59,890 nucleotides of DNA from contig JAFGKD010000115.1 of NCBI GenBank assembly GCA_016928775.1, positions 1 through 59,890 of the forward strand. The letters run 5' to 3'. The translations under genes were made by a program, and so were the position numbers. The number at the start of each line of letters is the position of its first letter. The stretch's first letter is position 1. The DNA comes from Candidatus Zhuqueibacterota bacterium. GTDB taxonomy: Bacteria > Zhuqueibacterota > Zhuqueibacteria > Residuimicrobiales > Krinioviventaceae. Positions 53,983 to 59,890 of this stretch are shown in pieces. The notes beneath the pieces were generated by a model, which saw only the letters and a list, made by a program, of their open reading frames with translations, ran no database searches and was not told the DNA's origin.

Positions 53983-56565
53983 CTATTTCATCAAAATGAT
54001 CTTTTTGCTATCGACAAAATCACCCGCTTTAAATTTGACCAGATAGACTCCCGAGCTCACCCGCTGCCCGCTGCTGTTGATTGCATTCCATTGCACCTGA
54101 TGCCAGCCTTTCTCCTGCTTTTCATCGACCAGGGTGACGATGCGTCTGCCGTTGACGTCATAAATCGACAACGTCACTAAAGCGGCTTGCGGCAGGCCGT
54201 ATTCGATCGTGGTGGACGGATTAAACGGATTGGGATAATTCTGACCGAGGACAAAGTCCGTCGGCAACTGGCTCTGGTGTGCATCCGTCGATGTGACGAG
54301 CGCCACTGTCGCCTGAGCGGCGTCTTTTTGAACGATATTTTCATTCCAGCGCAGGTTTTTCAGGGATACGACGGTTTCGTGCTGATCATATCCGTCATTG
54401 ACGGTGAATCGCAACGTGGCGAAAAGTCCGTCCTTGATTTTCGCCTGACTGCCGGCGCCGGCAAAGCGGATCTCGCCGCTGCTGTTGTTTTCACAGGTGA
54501 TATAATCCGCCAATTGCCCGGGCCAGATGACGGCCGCCAGTTTCAAAGCATCGGGATCGTAAACCACCGTTCCCTCAAAGGACAAGATATTGTCGACATT
54601 CGTGAGGTAAAGCGGCAGCTCTACAGTTTGTCCTGCTTTCATCGCTTGATCGTGCATGGCGATGCTGGCTGTTGCTAACAATTGGTCCCCGGCGGGAACA
54701 TAGGGCAAGGAATCGATGAGTCCAACCACATATTGCAGAATCACCGTGGCGTCCAAAGCCGAAACCGTACTGTCCAGGGTGACATCGGCATTGGCGAATT
54801 GCTGACAGGTCAAAGTGTCATACAGACCGACCAGATACTTTAAAATAAATGCCGCATCGTGCGCCTGTACGAGGCCGTTTTCGTCGACATCGCCGTAGAA
54901 GGGGATGGGATTGATATAGACGCTGCCGTCGGTTGTGATCACCGGATCTTCTCCCGTATTAAACAGCGCGGATTCGATGGTGATGGGCACCCGGGTGCAG
55001 ATATCCCCCACAACCATAAACCTGAGCCGACAGAACACGCCTTCACCCGAGATGTCCTGTGCGCCGGCAAAGGCGGTTTTTAAGCCATCATTGGTCTCAT
55101 TGACTTCATAGCCCCATTTTGCCGCGCCCACAAGAGTGCCGACGGTATCGATCTCCAGGAATTGCAGGCCAATTGAATAGTCGGTGAAGCAGATTTCGGT
55201 CGCATCGAACTGTTTGTTGGTAAATTGCACCTGCAGGGGGACGTCTATGGTATCGCCCGGGTAGGCATGCATGTGGGGAAGGCTCAGCAGTATGCCGAGG
55301 GCAATGCCGTCGCTGACACCGGACCAGTCACCAATGGAACCGGCGCCGTTTTTGGCTCTTACGCGGGCATAATAACTGTTGCCGGCTATGCCGGGAATCG
55401 TGTCGGTGCACACGTTGCCGATCCATTGATTGAACACATTGCTGTCGCCGGGAGCGGTGCCCACCTGGAGATGGTAATCGAAAATGCCGCTGGTGCTGTC
55501 GGTCGCGGCTGTCCAGTCGAAAATAATGTCCGACGAGCTGGTGTATTCTCCGGCATCGGTGGGTGTGCCGGGAGCTGAGGGTGGTGTGAGGTCAACCGTG
55601 ATACCATCGCTTGCACCTGAAAAATTGCCCCACGTACCGGTGCCGTTTTGCGCCCGCACTTTAGCAGCATAGGAATGGTTGTGCAATCCAACGCCGGGGG
55701 CCGTATATATAAAACCTTGAATGGAATTATTTTGATGGATTATTTCATTCGTCGATTGATCGCTGATCGTTATATGGTAGCAGGAAATTCCACTCACGTC
55801 TTCGGTGGCGGATGACCAGTGGAATGTCAAATCAGAAGAACCAGCATAATCCCCTCTATCTGTAGGCGTTCCCGGTGCTGATGGAGCTGTTAAATCGATG
55901 GTAATCCCATCGCTGAAGGGCGTCCACTCGCTCGATAAATAGCCATTGAGTAAGCTATAAGAATTGTTAGTGGCCTTAACTTTGACTTTTATCGTGGTGC
56001 CATGAGTACCTACAACCAAGATAGATGTATCCGTTGTAGTACCCAGATCTTCTGTAATGATGATTCCTTGAATAAACCTCACTAAAAAGTCATACTTCCT
56101 AATTCCACTTTCTGGGTCATAAGATGGTGTCCATGTAAAAAGGACTTCTGGTGAGGCTGAAAATTCGCCTGGATCGACAGGTATTCCGGGCAGTGATGGT
56201 GGTGTCAGATCAATTGAGGCTGGTTTACTCGGTTCTGACCATGGACTGTATCCCAAAAGACCCCGATAGCGAATCCTGGCATAGAATGTCTGGCCGTGCT
56301 CACCTTTGATAGTTACAAGGGTAGCGTCTATGTAGTTAAATGTATCATCATTCAGTATGTCATGACCACCCGGTGTTGTGCCAACTTGATAATGATAGTC
56401 CAATGATAATGGATCACCAGCCCATAAAAAAGTAACCTCTTTAATATTTGAAAACCGAGTGAATGGTGTCGGTGGGTTCGGTTTTGGGTAGTCCGCTTGC
56501 GCGAAAATCGCAAAGCAAAAAACAAGCCCTGCTGTCACGCGGAGAAATAATTGATTAAATTTCAT
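53983..56565 (-). CDS. Secreted protein with Ig/FN3 repeats, cohesins, a dockerin and a sorting domain
   Basis: 860 residues; signal peptide 1-24 (FCFAIFAQA). Residues ~28-415 hold four related ~110-residue modules, each opening like PPSAPGTPTDAGEYTSSSDI and containing DFxW, then SGIxxYHxxV, YARVRAKNGAGSxGDWS. Residues ~420-550 form a cohesin-like domain (YPGDTIDVPLQVQFTNKQFD). Residues ~555-625 form a dockerin with two calcium loops (YGDVDENGLVQAHDAAFILK, NADVTLDSTVSALDATVILQ). A second cohesin follows (~635-750, KAGQTVELPLYLTNVDNILS). The end is a sorting module (LGQNYPNPFNPSTTIEYGLP ... SGVYLVKFKAGDF ... KKIILMK). Cohesin with dockerin in one chain suggests self-association at the surface; there is no glycosidase here. 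GAGGAA precedes the ATG. Confidence 0.85.
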   Translation of the reverse strand: MKFNQLFLRVTAGLVFCFAIFAQADYPKPNPPTPFTRFSNIKEVTFLWAGDPLSLDYHYQVGTTPGGHDILNDDTFNYIDATLVTIKGEHGQTFYARIRYRGLLGYSPWSEPSKPASIDLTPPSLPGIPVDPGEFSASPEVLFTWTPSYDPESGIRKYDFLVRFIQGIIITEDLGTTTDTSILVVGTHGTTIKVKVKATNNSYSLLNGYLSSEWTPFSDGITIDLTAPSAPGTPTDRGDYAGSSDLTFHWSSATEDVSGISCYHITISDQSTNEIIHQNNSIQGFIYTAPGVGLHNHSYAAKVRAQNGTGTWGNFSGASDGITVDLTPPSAPGTPTDAGEYTSSSDIIFDWTAATDSTSGIFDYHLQVGTAPGDSNVFNQWIGNVCTDTIPGIAGNSYYARVRAKNGAGSIGDWSGVSDGIALGILLSLPHMHAYPGDTIDVPLQVQFTNKQFDATEICFTDYSIGLQFLEIDTVGTLVGAAKWGYEVNETNDGLKTAFAGAQDISGEGVFCRLRFMVVGDICTRVPITIESALFNTGEDPVITTDGSVYINPIPFYGDVDENGLVQAHDAAFILKYLVGLYDTLTCQQFANADVTLDSTVSALDATVILQYVVGLIDSLPYVPAGDQLLATASIAMHDQAMKAGQTVELPLYLTNVDNILSFEGTVVYDPDALKLAAVIWPGQLADYITCENNSSGEIRFAGAGSQAKIKDGLFATLRFTVNDGYDQHETVVSLKNLRWNENIVQKDAAQATVALVTSTDAHQSQLPTDFVLGQNYPNPFNPSTTIEYGLPQAALVTLSIYDVNGRRIVTLVDEKQEKGWHQVQWNAINSSGQRVSSGVYLVKFKAGDFVDSKKIILMK

Positions 56566-57197
56566 GATGGCTTTTTCCTCAATTTATGTCCACTGAAATT
56601 TTAAACGCTGATTTATTGTTAGGCTCCGGCTTTGCAGTCTGGGCGCAAAAAAAAGGATTTGGCGCAATCGTATCGGCAAAGCATAAATGGCGTATCCACT
56701 CCAATTTTGCGAAGCAAAGCCTTGCTTCAGGATTAAAGATATTTTCATGATAATCGATATTCCCGGGCCGAGCCCTGGGAACCAGGGAAAAATAGACGAG
56801 CATGTAAAGGACAAATATCCCCGCGGCTGGATCTGCTGCAACGAAAGTACGCATGCTACGCTCCTTGTTTTGGATGGCGGTTTTCTGCGCGCTGACGAAA
56901 AAAGTCTACAAACATAAAGCTTGTTTCTGATTGTAAAAGTGAACGCCCCGGACAACCGTGGGCACAATGTCAGATCATTTCGTTAGCTGACCTTTTTAGC
57001 GAAAAAGCAATGTGCCGGAATGTTTTAGCGTGTAAAAATTTATTGGCTAGTGGAGGAGAAAGCAGGCTAATGGAATGAACATGAAATCCCTGCGAAAACG
57101 TACGGAATAGTTATTTAATCTCCGGTATATGAATATATAATCAATTCAAAGTCAAAATGCAATAACTTTTTTTGACTGAGAGCTTCAATCGCTCTTC
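56566..57197. other. Gene-free stretch (632 bases)
   Basis: The left part has overlapping minus-strand open frames of up to 127 codons, but they lack ribosome sites and have a composition unlike neighbouring proteins, so I do not call them. Around 57053 a GGAGGAG lies before short frames that end within ten codons. The right ~100 bases are AT-rich. It may be remnants of the LamG gene or an interspersed repeat; nothing is certain. Confidence 0.4.
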
Positions 57198-57682
57198 TTA
57201 CCTCACCAAAACCATCTTGATCACCTTTTCATATTCCCCCGCCTGTAAGCGGCAAAAGTAAAGCCCTCCGGCTACGGAGAGGCCGCGTTCATCCCGGCCA
57301 TCCCAATTGATTTGAAACCGGCTGGCCGGTTTGTCATCCTCCAGCAATATTCGTATGCAGTGACCGAGCTGATCATAAATGAAGAGACGAACGTGGCTGG
57401 CATTAGGCAGATCATAGACGATAGTGGTGCTCGGATTGAGGAGCCAATCGTCACGCTCTGGATTGCCTGAAAACCCGGTACAACAGCGCCGCTTTCAGTC
57501 ACCTCTTCACCGTTATAATAAATATGGGCATCGCCATTAATCCGATCAATGGTCACAGCGACAAAATTCCAAAAGCCTTCTTCAAAGGTGTTTTCAGGGC
57601 TCGTGGCATCGAGGCGTGCCGTTCCATCCGAGGTTTCAATGATGATACGTTTATTGTTGGTCTCCCAGCTGTTCACAAACAT
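57198..57682 (-). pseudogene. LamG fragment joined out of frame to a sorting domain
   Basis: From 57682 the frame reads the end of a LamG/concanavalin-like domain: NKRIIIETSDGTARLDA, FEEGFWNFVAVTIDRINGDA, HIYYNGEEVTESGAVVPGF, QSVTIGSS. At about 57435 the frame shifts by one and the sequence becomes a sorting module: LNPSTTIVYDLPNASHVRLF, GRDERGLSVAGGLYFCRLQA, EYEKVIKMVLVR, with TAA at 57200-57198. The sorting module enters within its opening motif, the usual NYPNPF being lost. The N-terminal part of LamG and any catalytic domain are absent. Confidence 0.7.
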
Positions 57683-57853
57683 GTTGATAGCATATTAAAA
57701 AATATATGGATGTCGAATCATTTTCTGAGTAGAGTAGTCATTTTGTTTTATCGAATGATATGCTTAATTTATTACCAGATACGAGTCCAACGAAAACATC
57801 CTCTGGAATCGCCGAGCAGGAGTGTCTGCAACGACTTTTGAAAGGAGTACAAT

Positions 57854-58678
57854 ATGGCAACATTCACATTGGCTTTAATTCAAATGCTGGTCGTTGGCGG
57901 TGACCGTCAGGTCAATCTTCGACACGCGGGCGAACAAATCAAGGAAGCGGCGCAACACGGCGCACAAATAATACTGCTGCCGGAAGCTATGGATCTCGGC
58001 TGGACGCATCCTTCTGCGTTAGCAGAAGCCCAGGCAATTCCGGACGGCGAGACGTGTCAATTCCTGACGGCTCAGGCAAAAAAGTATAAAGTTTACATCG
58101 TTTCCGGATTAATTGAAAAAGACGAAAACACTGTTTACAATTCAGCAGTCATCATCAATCCGGCGGGACAGGTTATTTTAAAGCATCGGAAGATTAATGA
58201 GCTCGACATTGGCCATCCTTATTACGCGGTTGGCGATCGACTCAATGTCGTCAAGACCGAGCTTGGCACCCTTGGTCTGATGATTTGTGCTGATGCCAAT
58301 ACACCCGATTTGCTGCTCACGCGATCACTCTGCTATATGGGTGCGGATATCATTCTTTCTCCCTGTAGCTGGGCCGTGAAAGCGGATCATGACAATACAA
58401 AAGAACCTTACGGCGACTTGTGGAAAAATGCTTACAAACCGGTTGCCAAAGACTTTTCCGTGTGGATCGCCGGCTGCAGCAATGTCGGTTGGATGAACGG
58501 TGGTCCGTGGAAGGGCTGGCGGGGTATTGGCTGTTCCCTGGTGATCGATGCAAACGGTGAAGAAGCGATGTTTGGTCCTTATGGTGTGGAAGCGGATACT
58601 ATTCTTTATGTCGACATCACGCCGCAAAAACGCCAGGCGCAGGGAACGAATTGGCCGTCTATGTGGCAAAAAAAGTAA
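57854..58678 (+). CDS. Carbon-nitrogen hydrolase (nitrilase superfamily)
   Basis: 274 residues, the usual length. The catalytic triad is present: Glu in IILLPEAMDLGW (~residue 43), Lys in ILKHRKINELD (~115), and Cys in LGLMICADANTPDLL (~150). VYIVSGLIEKDENTVYNSAV and WMNGGPWKGWRGIGCSLVID complete the alpha-beta-beta-alpha sandwich. It cleaves a C-N bond (amide or N-carbamoyl); the substrate cannot be told. No signal peptide, so cytoplasmic. AAGGAG precedes the ATG. It is an intact gene flanked by broken surface-protein genes. Confidence 0.9.
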   Translation: MATFTLALIQMLVVGGDRQVNLRHAGEQIKEAAQHGAQIILLPEAMDLGWTHPSALAEAQAIPDGETCQFLTAQAKKYKVYIVSGLIEKDENTVYNSAVIINPAGQVILKHRKINELDIGHPYYAVGDRLNVVKTELGTLGLMICADANTPDLLLTRSLCYMGADIILSPCSWAVKADHDNTKEPYGDLWKNAYKPVAKDFSVWIAGCSNVGWMNGGPWKGWRGIGCSLVIDANGEEAMFGPYGVEADTILYVDITPQKRQAQGTNWPSMWQKK

Positions 58679-58853
58679 TTATTGTACTTGCAGCCTTTGG
58701 CCGCAGCCAATTTTTGAGCCGCTGATGCACACGGATGAAACGGATTTGACGAAAATTTTATGAAACCGCCGAGATCGCAAAGAAGCGCTGAGGTGCGTTA
58801 AATTCTTTTTTCCCCTGGCGCATCTCTGCGGACTCGTATGATCATGGCTTTTG

Positions 58854-58890
58854 CCTTGAAAATTGAGTCTGATACACTCAATTTTCAAGG
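58854..58890 (+). repeat. Perfect 15-base stem-loop
   Basis: CCTTGAAAATTGAGT and ACTCAATTTTCAAGG are exact reverse complements separated by CTGATAC. It lies 176 bases after the nitrilase stop. There is no T-tract, so it is not a classical terminator; it could be a Rho-blocking hairpin, an element end or part of an interspersed repeat. Confidence 0.6.
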
Positions 58891-58969
58891 ATGATTAAAA
58901 TTTTAAGACTAATAATTCGTGCCATTTAAAAACAATGAGGCAGGATAGCATAGGATTTTGATCTCAGGC

Positions 58970-59101
58970 TGAAGATTGGCAATCTCACATCCTTCGATAT
59001 TCGGAGTTCGATGTTCAATATTCATTATTCTCTTTGAACATTGAATAATGAATGTCGAATGATGAATCACAAAGTTTTGAGATCGCCAATCTTCAATCGC
59101 T
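58970..59101. repeat. Long imperfect inverted repeat
   Basis: The outer arms are CTGAAGATTGGCAATCTCA and TGAGATCGCCAATCTTCAA (17 of 19 pair when the second is reversed). Inner arms are made of short TTCGATGTTCAATATTCATT-type units and their complement (19 of 24 by hand) around a TCTTT loop near 59033. It fills most of the gap between the nitrilase gene and the propeller remnant. No transposase is present. It resembles a miniature or non-autonomous element, but copies elsewhere cannot be checked here. Confidence 0.5.
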
Positions 59102-59105
59102 TTCC

Positions 59106-59816
59106 CTATCTCACCAAAACCATCTTGACAACCTTTTCATATTCCCTCGCCTGCATACGGCAGAAATAGAGTCCTCCAGCTACAGATAGACCGCGTTCAT
59201 CCCGGCCATTCCAGGTGGCGCGAAAGCGGCCGGCCGGTTTGTGTTCATCTACCAATGCTTTGATGTGGCGACCGAGCAGGTCGTAGATGACCAGGTGAAC
59301 GTGGACGGCTTTCGACAGATCGTAGACAATGGTTGTGCTGGGATTGAAGGGATTGGGACTATTTTGTGCCAGCGAATAGGAGCGAGGAATAACATCATTG
59401 ATAGTCGGCTGGTCCCCTGGCACGTCGATGAATGTCGGCTCTCCCAATTTGACCACATAAGCATCAACTTATCCGGCACCATAGGAGGCCGTTGAACCAC
59501 CAGCGATAAATTCTCCATCCGGAGTTTGTATGAGAATACGACCTGCCTCATTGCTCCACCCACCAATCGTTTTTGTCCATCGGACATCCCCATTTTCGTC
59601 TGTTCTGATGAGATAAATATCCGATCCTCCGGCACCATAAGAATAGGAATAGGTTGATAGAATATAACCGCCGTCTGCTGTCTGTTCTACAACAAACGCC
59701 TCATCCTGCTCCAGACCACCAAAGTTTTTTGTCCACAACGTGTCGCCATGCGCATCGGTTTTGAGCAGCCACATGTCATAGTCCCCATCCCCGAAAGAAT
59801 TAGCACTGATTTTCAT
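59106..59816 (-). pseudogene. Propeller-type secreted protein with in-frame TAA and sorting domain
   Basis: From 59816 the frame encodes ~55-residue repeats (YDMWLLKTDAHGDTLWTKNF, GSDIYLIRTDENGDVRWTKT, DGGYIL / DGEFIAGGSTASYGAG), a repeat type of FCB secreted propellers. TAA at 59471-59469 interrupts it, and the same frame goes on VDAYVVKLGEP and then a sorting module (AQNSPNPFNPSTTIVYDLSK ... GRDERGLSVAGGLYFCRMQA ... KMVLVR). In intact relatives the interrupted position reads YGAG(G/D)xDAY, so a single substitution made the stop. The N-terminus also lacks a signal peptide and a stop lies just upstream, so the gene is doubly broken. Confidence 0.75.
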
Positions 59817-59890
59817 TATGTTTTAGAAACCCTCAAATTCTTGCATTTCACAAGCTGGTTCCGATTTCGAATTTTAATTTGTAGCCGTCA

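Noticed and set aside
53983..56565. Cellulosome scaffoldin
   Set aside because: Only single-chain cohesin and dockerin modules with Ig repeats; no carbohydrate-active enzymes or dockerin-bearing glycosidases nearby.
56579..56967. Minus-strand open frames of 91 and 127 codons
   Set aside because: They overlap each other in two frames, have no ribosome site, no recognisable domain and an odd composition; probably chance frames in non-coding or repeat DNA.
1..59890. tRNA, rRNA, CRISPR array, IS element or prophage
   Set aside because: Gaps between genes were read for cloverleaf-like, regularly spaced repeat, transposase or integrase signals; none was found. Small structured RNAs cannot be excluded by eye.

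Overview
The window looks like a piece of a chromosome from an uncultured bacterium of the Fibrobacterota-Chlorobiota-Bacteroidota (FCB) superphylum, most plausibly from a KSB1- or Calditrichota-like lineage. The clues are a PorV/PorQ-family outer-membrane protein at the left edge, at least seven proteins or fragments that end in a type IX secretion-like C-terminal module (NYPNPFN...GxYxxxl...KKxxLxR/K), FISUMP, DUF5916 and DUF6057 proteins, and large mosaic surface proteins. The phylum assignment is an inference from gene content; there is no rRNA, ribosomal protein or tRNA here to anchor it. I see no phage, integrase, IS transposase or CRISPR array.

Layout. 1-8.6 kb: the tail of a secreted protein, a PorV-family protein, a SurA/PpiC-like lipoprotein with a good terminator between the last two, then on the minus strand a DUF5916 outer-membrane protein and a tightly coupled pair (DUF6057 membrane protein and a TolB-like propeller with a CxxCH haem motif). 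8.7-21.3 kb, all minus: a remnant of a surface domain, a membrane-anchored PQQ-type propeller, a secreted class-C beta-lactamase-fold hydrolase, a small type IX cargo and a 2228-residue lipoprotein with NHL and RHS/YD repeats in a teneurin-like order. 21.9-27.1 kb: a 1748-residue mosaic (Ycf48-like, BACON, CSLREA, beta-helix). 27.1-29.5 kb: a decayed zone with a broken GH36 galactosidase, a DUF4332 gene, a 5'-truncated htpX and a small glycine-rich membrane protein. 29.7-36.6 kb: a HerA-like ATPase, divergent from a TPM-nucleotidyltransferase-LemA cluster that runs into a nicotinamidase-like / nicotinate phosphoribosyltransferase pair (NAD salvage). 36.6-39.1 kb: proB-proA on the minus strand. 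39.2-53.1 kb, plus strand: a FISUMP lipoprotein pair, recQ, a membrane protein, a second beta-lactamase-fold hydrolase, an SDR enzyme, an 1105-residue type IX cargo, a ccmF-type haem lyase with a zinc-ribbon partner, and a secreted alpha/beta hydrolase. 53.1-59.9 kb: mostly debris (frameshifted MA-like peptidase, LamG remnant, propeller with an internal stop) around an intact cohesin-dockerin type IX cargo and an intact nitrilase-family amidase.

Metabolic genes (proBA, NAD salvage, recQ, ccmF) are embedded between cell-surface genes. The most notable features are the bacterial teneurin-like lipoprotein, the DUF6057/CxxCH-propeller pair, the TPM-NTase-LemA cluster in which the NTase lacks one canonical catalytic Asp, and the unusual number of surface-protein pseudogenes whose lesions (single in-frame stops, frameshifts, a recombination inside a sorting domain) can be read directly.
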